A DNA stretch of 8,353 nt from an uncultured Solirubrobacterales bacterium. GTDB taxonomy: Bacteria > Actinomycetota > Thermoleophilia > Solirubrobacterales > Solirubrobacteraceae. Shown in pieces: positions 1 to 5,888 of this stretch. The notes beneath the pieces were generated by a model. The model saw only the letters and a program-made list of their open reading frames with translations. It was not told the origin of the DNA and ran no database searches. Position 1 is the stretch's first letter. Each line of letters opens with the position of its first letter. Where the stretch lies: the NCBI GenBank assembly GCA_903953065.1, contig CAJBIG010000050.1, forward strand, positions 1-8,353, read 5' to 3'. Position numbers and translations under genes: made by a program.

Positions 1-2
1 AC

Positions 3-362
3 ACGCTCCGTGGCCGCGTTGACCGCGTCGACCTGTTGCCCGGGGGCGGCTACGAGCTGATCGATTACAAGACCGGCAAGCCGCGCACGGCGGCCGACCT
101 GCGTGAAGACATTCAGCTCTCGCTTTACGCGGTTGCCTCGCGCGAGGCGTGGCAGGTGGAATCGGAGCTGCAGAGCTACCACTACGTGCTCGACGACGAG
201 AAGATTCCCGTCCCCGCAGCTGAGATTGACCGCGACTGGATCGCCGAGACCGTAAACGAGGTTGCCGCTGCGATCAGCGGCCAAGGCTTTGAGCCGACGC
301 CGAGCCTGACGGCCTGCGGCTACTGCGACTTCAGGATTGCCTGCCCGGCGGCAGAGCTCTAA
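3..362 (+). CDS. C-terminal part of a PD-(D/E)XK nuclease (helicase-nuclease type), 5' end outside window
   Basis: The open frame enters from the left edge, and the last 119 residues are visible. They show the RecB/AddB-type nuclease core: GRVDRVD with the first catalytic Asp at fragment residue 7, then IDYKTGK with the Asp and Lys of the D-x-K pair at 21 and 23, then a QLSLYA helix supplying the conserved Gln. The C-terminal pattern CxxCx5C (about 105, 108, 114) matches the last three cysteines of the Fe-S cluster that staples this domain in AddB-like nucleases; the fourth would lie upstream. The family cuts DNA ends in recombinational repair, often fused to a UvrD-like helicase. A helicase portion is inferred and cannot be seen here; a stand-alone RecB-family exonuclease is the alternative. 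The stop codon overlaps the stop of the convergent PAC2 gene. Confidence 0.85.
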   Translation, partial: TLRGRVDRVDLLPGGGYELIDYKTGKPRTAADLREDIQLSLYAVASREAWQVESELQSYHYVLDDEKIPVPAAEIDRDWIAETVNEVAAAISGQGFEPTPSLTACGYCDFRIACPAAEL

Positions 363-1231
363 GCGTCGTCGCCGCGCTGGTTGAGGAAGCGCTGAAATTC
401 GCGCGCGAGAACGTCGCCTGACGGCACTTCCTCGCCCTCGCTCTCAGGCGCCTCAGCGTCGCTTGCCTGCTCGAGCCGCTCAACGAACTGGCGTACGTCG
501 TCGTCGCCGGCGACGGCGCTGCTGACGCGGCGTTCGTAATCAGATGCCGCGCGCTCAAGTTCGGTTGCATCGAAGCTGACCCCGACCAGCGACTCAAGCT
601 TGCGCACCAGCGCGAGCGACGCTTTCGGGTTGGGGGCGGCTGCAACATAGTGGGGAACGCTTGCCCAGAGACTGGCCGACGGAATGCCCGACTCCTGGAA
701 GGCGCTGTGGAGCACGCCGGTTATTCCGGTCGGCCCTTCATAAGTTGTTGGCGAGAGACCAACGCGCTCGGCCAGCTCCTCGTCGCTTGTGACCCCGACC
801 ATCGGCACCGGCCGCGTGTGGGGCACGTCGGCCAGAAGCGCGCCGAGCGAAACCGCCATCTGTACGTTCATCGCCTCGGCCAGATCAACGACGCTTTCGC
901 AGAGCGTGTTCCAGCGCATCGAAGGTTCAGGGCCGGTCAGCAGAATCAGGTCGCGTGGGGCTCGCGGCGCCTTCGCCGCCCAGATCTCAACCATCGGCCA
1001 AGTGATCTCGCGCGCTTCACCCTCAACGAGACTGATCTGCGGCCGCGTGGCTTGGAAGTCGTAGAACTCTTCAGGGTCGATGTGTGCGAAGCGGTAAGCG
1101 TCGAGCGAGGAAGCAAGGAAGCTGACCGCTGCAGTCGCAGCTTCGGCGGCATCGTTCCAGCCCCCAAAGGCGCAGACCATTGCCGGGGCGCGAAGCCCAT
1201 CCGGCCGCTCTTCCCAGATCATTGGTGGCAC
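359..1231 (-). CDS. PAC2 family protein
   Basis: A 290-residue soluble protein. The N-terminal AFGGWNDAAEAAT segment (about 21-33) is the PAC2 hallmark, followed by a DPEEFYDFQATRPQ stretch, the LLTGPEPSMRW strand-loop and YEGPTGITGVLH in the core, all typical of the actinobacterial branch. Archaeal and eukaryotic relatives (PbaA, PAC2) are proteasome assembly chaperones; the role of the bacterial members is not settled and a proteasome link is inference. The C terminus carries an acidic low-complexity linker (about 253-270) and then a short amphipathic helix. It ends GDDA, so the HbYX tail that some proteasome partners use is absent. The GTG start at 1231 is chosen because TACCGT lies exactly six bases before it, as at other starts here; ATG at 1222 is possible. 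It lies 48 bases downstream of the TSUP pair, same strand. Confidence 0.88.
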   Translation of the reverse strand: MPPMIWEERPDGLRAPAMVCAFGGWNDAAEAATAAVSFLASSLDAYRFAHIDPEEFYDFQATRPQISLVEGEAREITWPMVEIWAAKAPRAPRDLILLTGPEPSMRWNTLCESVVDLAEAMNVQMAVSLGALLADVPHTRPVPMVGVTSDEELAERVGLSPTTYEGPTGITGVLHSAFQESGIPSASLWASVPHYVAAAPNPKASLALVRKLESLVGVSFDATELERAASDYERRVSSAVAGDDDVRQFVERLEQASDAEAPESEGEEVPSGDVLAREFQRFLNQRGDDA

Positions 1232-1243
1232 GCTTCAACGGTA
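1231..1243 (-). promoter_or_regulatory. Probable leaderless -10 box of the PAC2 gene
   Basis: On the minus strand TACCGT occupies 1243-1238, followed by a six-base spacer and the GTG at 1231. TANNNT six to seven bases before a start codon is the usual signature of leaderless transcripts in actinobacteria, with the first base of the start codon as +1. No -35 resembling TTGACA is present and no Shine-Dalgarno precedes the GTG. The box would allow PAC2 expression independent of the upstream TSUP genes. Confidence 0.5.
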
Positions 1244-1267
1244 GCCGATTGAAGCTCGATTGCTACC
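1240..1267. repeat. Inverted repeat with spaced CGATT copies upstream of PAC2
   Basis: GGTAGC (1240-1245) and GCTACC (1262-1267) are perfect six-base inverted arms around a 16-base centre. CGATTG occurs inside and at the edge of the repeat at 1246 and 1257, 11 bases apart, with a further CGATTA at 1273. One arm covers most of the proposed PAC2 -10 box, so the element could be an operator. It lacks a T tract and is a poor terminator. It may also be chance, since the arms are short. Confidence 0.3.
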
Positions 1268-1279
1268 CGTATCGATTAC

Positions 1280-1681
1280 CTACTGGCCGTCAGGAAGAGC
1301 GGGATCAGCGCCTGCACGAAGCTGCTTGATCGCCGAGGAAGCCATCCGCCAAGCGACGTAAAGCATCAATACGGCAAAGGCATAACGGACAAGTTCGACC
1401 GGCAACACATTTACGAGCGCCACTCCGGCGACAGCCGCCACGGCCGCAAAGGCCCCGATCGTTAGCCCCGATCGCACATCAAGATTGCCGTAACTCTTCT
1501 GGCGCCAAGCGCCAACGGCGGCGACCGGGATGATTGCCAGGAGCGAGGTCGCTTCGGCTTCAACGTGGTCGAGGCCCAGCACCAGCGCCAGCGCCGGCAC
1601 CAAGAGGATTCCGCCGCCAATGCCAAAGAGGCCGGAGAGAACACCGGCAGCGACACCGATGATGATTGCCAGCGCGATCAC
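1280..1681 (-). CDS. TauE/SafE (TSUP) family half-transporter, second half
   Basis: A 133-residue integral membrane protein equal to one half of a TauE/SafE (DUF81) permease, the family that moves sulfite, sulfoacetate or other small organic anions across the inner membrane. It has the family motif GLFGIGGGILLVP near residues 17-29, then EATSLLAI and YGNLD, and about four hydrophobic segments ending in a charged tail. The GTG at 1681 is chosen because GTGA overlaps the stop of the preceding half gene, the classic arrangement for translational coupling. An ATG at 1768 would put a non-hydrophobic stretch inside the upstream gene and is unlikely. Typical TSUP proteins carry both repeats in one chain of about 250 residues; here they are two genes totalling 253. 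The substrate cannot be told from the sequence. Confidence 0.85.
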   Translation of the reverse strand: MIALAIIIGVAAGVLSGLFGIGGGILLVPALALVLGLDHVEAEATSLLAIIPVAAVGAWRQKSYGNLDVRSGLTIGAFAAVAAVAGVALVNVLPVELVRYAFAVLMLYVAWRMASSAIKQLRAGADPALPDGQ

Positions 1682-2040
1682 TGAAAGGCCACCAATACAG
1701 CTACGCCTACGAGCATGACTGAAAACAGCAGCTGCACCATGGCAACCGGGATTCGCTGCTGAAGCCAAGTGCCTATCAGTACGCCTCCAACCGCAGGGAT
1801 ACCGACCGTCAGAGCTGCGACGAGATCGACGTTGCCGTAGATCAGCTGAGTCGCGGCGCCGGCGCTGGCGGCGATTACGATCGCCAGCAGCGAAGTAGCG
1901 GCCGCGCGGCGCTCATCGAAACCGATCCAAAGCACCAGCAACGGCACCAGCACAATGCCGCCGCCGACTCCGAAGAGACCGCTGAAAATGCCCGTCGCGA
2001 GCCCGAGAACTACAAGCTGGGAGATGCGCGTCGAGGGCAC
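1678..2040 (-). CDS. TauE/SafE (TSUP) family half-transporter, first half
   Basis: A 120-residue membrane protein with the TSUP motif GLFGVGGGIVLVP (about 21-33), AATSLLAI (about 47-54), YGNVD and roughly four hydrophobic segments. From its GLFG motif it aligns without gaps to the next gene, with about 34 identities in the first 60 positions, so the two are homologous repeats of the standard TSUP fold. They most likely assemble as a heterodimer equal to one ordinary transporter. Start: GTG at 2040, preceded by TATTAT and a six-base spacer with no Shine-Dalgarno. The divergent trehalose-phosphatase-like gene begins 18 bases away. A -1 slip after the last sense codon (CAG) would fuse this frame to the next one, so a split or frameshifted single gene is the alternative to two genuine half genes. 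Confidence 0.85.
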   Translation of the reverse strand: MPSTRISQLVVLGLATGIFSGLFGVGGGIVLVPLLVLWIGFDERRAAATSLLAIVIAASAGAATQLIYGNVDLVAALTVGIPAVGGVLIGTWLQQRIPVAMVQLLFSVMLVGVAVLVAFQ

Positions 2041-2058
2041 CCGTTCATAATAGGTTCG
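2040..2058. promoter_or_regulatory. Overlapping divergent leaderless promoters between TSUP and otsB-like genes
   Basis: Only 18 bases separate the two divergent start codons. On the minus strand TATTAT (2052-2047) sits six bases before the GTG at 2040. On the plus strand CATAAT (2046-2051) sits seven bases before the ATG at 2059. The two hexamers overlap by five base pairs, so the promoters are mutually exclusive if both are used. No -35 boxes and no Shine-Dalgarno are visible on either side. The arrangement recurs at 5866-5887. Confidence 0.55.
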
Positions 2059-2862
2059 ATGCCACCCGCCTCCTCATTTGCCAGCGCTATTGCGCCACTG
2101 ACTGACGAGCCTGCGCGAACCGCGCTGCTGTTCGATGTCGACGGCACACTGGCGCCGATCGTGCGCGATCCGCAGACCTCGAGCGTTCCTGAACTGACGC
2201 GCCGCCTTTTGATCGACAGTCAGATGATCTACGGCCTCATCGGCTGCGTCAGCGGCCGCCAAGCCAAGGAGGCGCGGCGAATCGTTGGCATCGGTTCGAT
2301 CCCCTACTCCGGCAACCACGGTCTTGAGCTGCTGCCGCGCGGCGCGCACGAGCCAACCGTCAACGCCGAGGCCGAAGCCTGGACAGATCGCGTCCATGCC
2401 GCAGCGCTCCACGCCTTCCCCGAACTGCGCGAGGAGAGTGGGCTGCGGATTGAAGACAAGGGGCCGATCGTCGCGCTTCACTGGCGCGGACTCGACGATG
2501 AGGCCGCGGCAGAGGCTGTTGCCGAGCAGATCGCCGAGCAGGCCAAAGGTCAGGGACTACTAATCCACCGCGGACGCAGCGTGATCGAGCTGCGCGCGCC
2601 GGTCACGAGCAACAAGGCGGACGCCGTCCACGCGCTGCTCGATGGAGTCGACGTTGACAACGCTCTCTACGTCGGCGATGACCGCACCGACCTTGACGCC
2701 TTCCGCGCGCTGCGCGCGCTTCAACACGAAGGACGGCTGAAGGAGGTTCTCTGCGTCGGCGTCCGTTCCGAGCAAACACCGAGCGAGCTGCTGGCCGAGG
2801 CCGACCTGCTGGTCGACGGAACCGAAGGCGTGAGCTCGCTTCTCTCGGCACTGGCCGACTGA
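2059..2862 (+). CDS. otsB: Trehalose-phosphatase-like HAD enzyme (OtsB family)
   Basis: A 267-residue cytoplasmic HAD-superfamily phosphatase. Motif I is LLFDVDGTLAP, with nucleophile D26 and acid D28. Motif II is CVSGRQ (S65). NHGLE (86-90) is the trehalose-6-phosphatase loop. The motif III Lys is K186 in TSNKADAV. Motif IV is GDDRTDLDAF (D207, D208, D211). Length and order match trehalose-6-phosphate phosphatase, which releases trehalose from its phosphate. Two positions differ from common versions: the motif III Lys is followed by Ala instead of Gly, and motif IV has Leu where TDEDAF carries Glu. No trehalose-6-phosphate synthase lies in the window, so action on another sugar phosphate is possible. 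It is the first gene of a plus-strand run; the next gene starts two bases after its stop. ATG 2059 is the only reasonable start before the first motif. Confidence 0.82.
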   Translation: MPPASSFASAIAPLTDEPARTALLFDVDGTLAPIVRDPQTSSVPELTRRLLIDSQMIYGLIGCVSGRQAKEARRIVGIGSIPYSGNHGLELLPRGAHEPTVNAEAEAWTDRVHAAALHAFPELREESGLRIEDKGPIVALHWRGLDDEAAAEAVAEQIAEQAKGQGLLIHRGRSVIELRAPVTSNKADAVHALLDGVDVDNALYVGDDRTDLDAFRALRALQHEGRLKEVLCVGVRSEQTPSELLAEADLLVDGTEGVSSLLSALAD

Positions 2863-2864
2863 TC

Positions 2865-3392
2865 ATGCGCTACGTCGATCTGCTCAAGACGACGGTCCTA
2901 CTCAGCGCGGCCTCGGCGACGGCGCTGGCCGTAATCACGGTCGTCCAAGCGAACGCATTAGACGACAGCCTGTTGGTGCTCATCGCCGCCGGCTGGTGGG
3001 TCGCTGCGGCGCTGATAGGCGCTTGGCTTGGGCGACGGCTGGAAGCCAGTCCGTCGATCGCCCGTGCTCTGCGCGAAGCTCAGAGCACAACGATGCTGCC
3101 GGAGCTGAACGTTGGGCGGATGCTCCTGAGCCGCCTGTGGCCGCTGCTGCTGGCGGCGCTGGTGTCGGCGATCTTCTCTTTCTTCCTGCCCCAAATCGCA
3201 GCGATCGCAGCCGGCTTCATGGTGATTTGGGCGCTCTCATGGCGCCACCAGGATCGCGCAGTGACTGCGATCGAAGATCGTGACGGCGTGACCTTCTTTG
3301 TCGCTTCCGGCTCGCCGATCCAGCCAATCAAGCTTGTCCGCACGCCGGGGCTGCGGCGCGACAGCGGCCCGGAACCATGGAAGGCAACGTGA
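2865..3392 (+). CDS. Four-helix membrane protein of unknown function
   Basis: I do not recognise the family. The 175-residue product shows four hydrophobic segments in two hairpins: about 9-29, 36-56, 91-108 and 110-127. The second hairpin is separated from the first by a charged, helix-like linker (57-90), and there is a soluble, basic C-terminal tail of about 48 residues. GWW closes the front half of helix two, and a Pro-Gln turn splits helices three and four. No cleavable signal peptide or catalytic motif is evident. ATG 2865 lies two bases after the phosphatase stop, and the stop overlaps the start of the following glycosyltransferase, so it is almost certainly translated as part of that operon. 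A membrane partner or scaffold for the neighbouring glycosyltransferases is inference only. Confidence 0.8.
   Translation: MRYVDLLKTTVLLSAASATALAVITVVQANALDDSLLVLIAAGWWVAAALIGAWLGRRLEASPSIARALREAQSTTMLPELNVGRMLLSRLWPLLLAALVSAIFSFFLPQIAAIAAGFMVIWALSWRHQDRAVTAIEDRDGVTFFVASGSPIQPIKLVRTPGLRRDSGPEPWKAT
3379..3392 (+). promoter_or_regulatory. Ribosome binding site and GTGA overlap setting the GT4 start
   Basis: GGAAGG at 3379-3384 followed by CAAC and GTG at 3389 forms a usable Shine-Dalgarno with short spacing. The GTG shares TGA with the stop of the upstream membrane protein (3390-3392). No comparable site precedes the in-frame ATG at 3377. This favours translational coupling and the shorter protein. 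Confidence 0.55.
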
Positions 3393-4375
3393 GCTCCACC
3401 GACATACTGCTCGTTTCGCTCGGATCGACGACCGGGCTGCGCGCCTCGGACGAGGCCTTCGCGACGCTGCTGCGCGGCGCGGGTGCAACGGTTCAGATCG
3501 CGCGCGCCGCGCCGCAGCGCCAAGTTCGAACGCTCGCGCTTACCGACCTGCTTTGGGCGCGAGCCAGCGCAGCCGCTGCGCGCAGCGCGCTAAAGGCCAC
3601 AGCACCGCGCGCGATCGTCTACTCGACTACAACAGCGGCGCTGCTGTGGCCGCGGCCGGGGGCGATCCGTTTCGACGCAAGCTCGGCCGAAAACCGCCCC
3701 GGCCACGACGGCATCTGGCAGCGGCCGTTGGAGCGGCGCCGACTGGCCGAGGCGCCGCTGTTGATCCCAACCTCAGCGGCCGCGCTGGCCGCCTCCCCGG
3801 CCGCCGGCGCCGACGCCGTCATCATTCCGATCCCGGTTGCCGCGAGCGGCTCGCCGCGCCCGCAGACGGAGCGGCAGGTCGCAGCGATCACCTACGCCTC
3901 GGACCCTGAAAAGAAGGGTCTCGGTCGCGTACTGGCGGCATGGCACCAGGCGCGGCGTAATGACGAACGGCTGGTCGTGGCCGGGCTCGAACGCAACCGG
4001 CTGCCCGACCCGGGGCCCGGCGTTGAGCTGGTTGGCAAGCTCGCGCCAGAGCAGTACCGGGAGCTGCTTGGTCGCTCAAAACTCTTCGTTTGCGCTCCCC
4101 GCCGAGAGGATTACGGGATAGCCCAGCTCGAAGCGCTGGCCGATGGCTGCCAACTGGTTACGACTGAGGCTGCTGGCGGATATGAAGCGCTGGCGCTGGC
4201 GCGCGAGCTTGACGCGCGGCTCGTCGGCGACGATCTGGCGGGCGCGATTCGCACCGCGCTCGATGATCCGCTACCCGATTACGCCGCGCGTGCCGGGGAT
4301 CTTCTTGAGCCCTACAGCTTCGCCGCAATACAAGGAATCGTCAGCGACCGGCTGCTCGCGCGCCTGCTCGGCTGA
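3389..4375 (+). CDS. GT4-type glycosyltransferase
   Basis: A 328-residue protein with the two-lobed GT-B layout. The N-terminal lobe opens with a DILLVSLGS strand and glycine turn. The C-terminal lobe has a donor-site SDPEKKGLGRVL stretch, then FVCAPRREDYGIAQLEALADG, which contains the E-x7-E signature (Glu about 240 and 248) of retaining GT4 enzymes using nucleotide sugars. Acceptor and sugar cannot be inferred. The protein is short for GT4 (usually 350-400), with a reduced, Ala/Arg-rich acceptor lobe, but the donor side is intact. The GTG at 3389 is preferred because GGAAGG (3379-3384) lies four bases upstream and GTGA overlaps the stop of the previous gene. The ATG at 3377 would add four residues. 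It is the third gene of the phosphatase/membrane-protein/glycosyltransferase run. Confidence 0.82.
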   Translation: MSSTDILLVSLGSTTGLRASDEAFATLLRGAGATVQIARAAPQRQVRTLALTDLLWARASAAAARSALKATAPRAIVYSTTTAALLWPRPGAIRFDASSAENRPGHDGIWQRPLERRRLAEAPLLIPTSAAALAASPAAGADAVIIPIPVAASGSPRPQTERQVAAITYASDPEKKGLGRVLAAWHQARRNDERLVVAGLERNRLPDPGPGVELVGKLAPEQYRELLGRSKLFVCAPRREDYGIAQLEALADGCQLVTTEAAGGYEALALARELDARLVGDDLAGAIRTALDDPLPDYAARAGDLLEPYSFAAIQGIVSDRLLARLLG

Positions 4376-4402
4376 GCTCTTGATCTACCCTCGCTCTTGC
4401 CG

Positions 4403-5128
4403 ATGACCGAACTGCCCTGGCTGATCCTGCCTACCTACAACGAAGCGGAGAACATCGAAGCGATCGTGACCGCTTCGGCGCAGACGCTGGAGAGCTGCTC
4501 ACCGAACGGCTTTCGGATCCTGATCGTTGACGACGACTCCCCCGACGGCACCGGCCGGATCGGCGACCGGTTGGCAAGTGAACGCAGCGAAGTCGAGGTA
4601 CTCCACCGCACCAGCCGCGAAGGTCTTGGGCCCGCATACCTGGCCGGTTTTGAGCACGCGCTCAGCAGCGGCGCAGGCTTCGTTATGGAGATGGACAGCG
4701 ACTTCTCGCACAGCCCGTCCGACCTTGCGCGGCTGCTTGGCGCCGTCCGTGACGACGGAGCCGATTTGGCGCTTGGCTCGCGCTACGTGCCAGGCGGCGG
4801 AATCGAGAACTGGAGTGCAAGCCGCCGCCTGATCAGCCGCGGCGGCTCTCTTTACGCGCGGATAATTCTCAGCCTTCCGGTCAATGACCTGACCGGCGGC
4901 TTCAAGTGTTTCCGCGCCGATGTGCTGCGAGCGATCGACCTGCCATCGGTGACTGCGCGCGGCTACGCCTTCCAGATCGAACTGACCTACCGTGCGATCG
5001 AGCGTGGCTTCAAAGTCGTTGAGGTGCCGATCGTCTTCCGCGACCGCGTCGCTGGAACATCGAAGATGTCGTGGCAGATCACGGCCGAAGCGGCGTGGCT
5101 CGTTCCGGCGATGCGGCTGCGCCGCTAA
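4403..5128 (+). CDS. Polyprenol-phosphate mannose synthase-like GT2 glycosyltransferase (DPM1 type)
   Basis: A 241-residue GT-A fold enzyme. The order of motifs is diagnostic: LPTYNEAENI (9-18), VDDDSPDGTG (42-51), REGLGPAYLAGF, the metal/nucleotide DxD as MDSDFSH (D98, D100), LGSRYVPGGG, TGGFKCFR, GYAFQIELTYRA and FRDRVAGTSKMS. Family members transfer mannose (sometimes glucose) from GDP- or UDP-sugar to a polyprenyl phosphate at the inner face of the membrane, feeding lipoglycan and protein glycosylation. There is no C-terminal membrane domain, so it resembles the catalytic domain of mycobacterial Ppm1. It starts 27 bases after the GT4 stop, a looser link than the genes before it. A TACCCT at 4386-4391 could give a near-leaderless transcript. 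TTG 4397 is an alternative start. The stop overlaps the convergent MBL gene. Confidence 0.9.
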   Translation: MTELPWLILPTYNEAENIEAIVTASAQTLESCSPNGFRILIVDDDSPDGTGRIGDRLASERSEVEVLHRTSREGLGPAYLAGFEHALSSGAGFVMEMDSDFSHSPSDLARLLGAVRDDGADLALGSRYVPGGGIENWSASRRLISRGGSLYARIILSLPVNDLTGGFKCFRADVLRAIDLPSVTARGYAFQIELTYRAIERGFKVVEVPIVFRDRVAGTSKMSWQITAEAAWLVPAMRLRR

Positions 5129-5865
5129 GCCGCGTCGGCTATCTGCGAGCCGGGCACGAGGTCGTCGCTGCCGTCGGGCCAGCGGACCCAAGCCTTGTGA
5201 CCACCGTCGTAGTCGTCGCCAAGCAGAATCAGAGTCGCCGGGTCGCCCATCGCCAGGCACTGCGCGCTTCCCTCTTCGTCGAGTCCGCGCCAGATGCGGA
5301 TGAAGCCGTTGCCCTCCCACTCCTCGCCGATCGTCGTTGCTCCCGAGTGACCGGGATTTACGACCGTCTCCGGCGGCAGCGTCATCAGCGTCTCCATGAT
5401 CGAGCTGTGAAGATCGGCGTAGCTGGTTGAGCCGGGCGCGCGGACGCCACCGACAGAGCCCTTGAAGAGCGTGTCGCCGGTGAAGAGCTGATCTTCCACC
5501 AGCAGTGAGCACATCCCGGCCGTGTGGCCCGGCGTGTGAAGCACCGTGATATCGATCGGGCCAACGCTGAGCGGCTCGCCAGGGATCAGGTCGCCGGTCG
5601 CGGCCGGCACCTCGGAGCGCTCGGCCGGGTGGATCAGAACCTCAATGCCCGGGTAGGCCTCGAGCAGCGCCTCAAGGTCGCAGACGTGGTCGTAGTGGTG
5701 ATGGGTAAGCAGCACGTGCGTTGGCGTCATGCCATGGCGCTCTGCGGCGTCGATCAGTGGCGCAACCGGGCCGCCGGCGTCAACGAAGAAGGCCGCGCCG
5801 CCGGGCTCGCCGACGAGATAGGTGTTGGTCAGGAAGTCGGGTAGCTCTGAGGATTCAATGATCAT
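5125..5865 (-). CDS. Metallo-beta-lactamase-fold hydrolase (glyoxalase II-like) with C-terminal extension
   Basis: A 246-residue cytoplasmic enzyme with the full binuclear metal set: THHHYDH gives H55, H57, D59 and H60; PGHTAG gives H114; FTGDTLF gives D131; NPGHSG gives H173. LTNTYLV near the N terminus and the NPGHSG loop are as in thioester-hydrolysing glyoxalase-II/YcbL relatives. After the core, from about residue 195, a tail of about 50 residues, including LILLGDDYDGGHKAWVRW and VPGS, looks like a small beta-rich module that ordinary glyoxalase II lacks. Reaction and thiol cofactor are not determined; hydrolysis of an S-acyl thiol is the best guess. It is divergent from a glyoxalase-I-like gene 22 bases away, which strengthens that guess. 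ATG 5865 follows a TAGCCT box by six bases, with no Shine-Dalgarno. Confidence 0.88.
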   Translation of the reverse strand: MIIESSELPDFLTNTYLVGEPGGAAFFVDAGGPVAPLIDAAERHGMTPTHVLLTHHHYDHVCDLEALLEAYPGIEVLIHPAERSEVPAATGDLIPGEPLSVGPIDITVLHTPGHTAGMCSLLVEDQLFTGDTLFKGSVGGVRAPGSTSYADLHSSIMETLMTLPPETVVNPGHSGATTIGEEWEGNGFIRIWRGLDEEGSAQCLAMGDPATLILLGDDYDGGHKAWVRWPDGSDDLVPGSQIADAA

Positions 5866-5888
5866 GCGCGCAGGCTACGCTACGCGCA
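5865..5888. promoter_or_regulatory. Overlapping divergent leaderless promoters between MBL and VOC genes
   Basis: The start codons are 22 bases apart. Minus strand: TAGCCT (5877-5872), six-base spacer, ATG at 5865. Plus strand: TACGCT (5876-5881), six-base spacer, ATG at 5888. The hexamers share two base pairs, so initiation in one direction should block the other. No -35 match and no Shine-Dalgarno are seen. The geometry repeats that at 2041-2058, which argues against chance. Confidence 0.6.

Noticed and set aside
650..1252. A 200-residue plus-strand open frame antisense to the PAC2 gene.
   Set aside because: Low-complexity Arg/Gly composition and no family resemblance; the PAC2 frame has clear conserved motifs.
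3298..3909. A 203-residue plus-strand frame across the membrane protein and GT4 genes.
   Set aside because: Extremely Arg/Ala-rich product; overlaps two real genes and explains nothing.
4499..5512. A 337-residue open frame on the minus strand across the DPM1-like gene and half of the MBL gene.
   Set aside because: Arg/Ala-rich composition with no recognisable motif, and it overlaps two genes whose catalytic motifs are intact. High GC keeps such shadow frames open.
5822..5887. A longer N terminus for the glyoxalase I-like protein starting at ATG 5822.
   Set aside because: It would cover the MBL start and both -10 boxes, and the extra residues lie outside the VOC fold; ATG 5888 fits family length.
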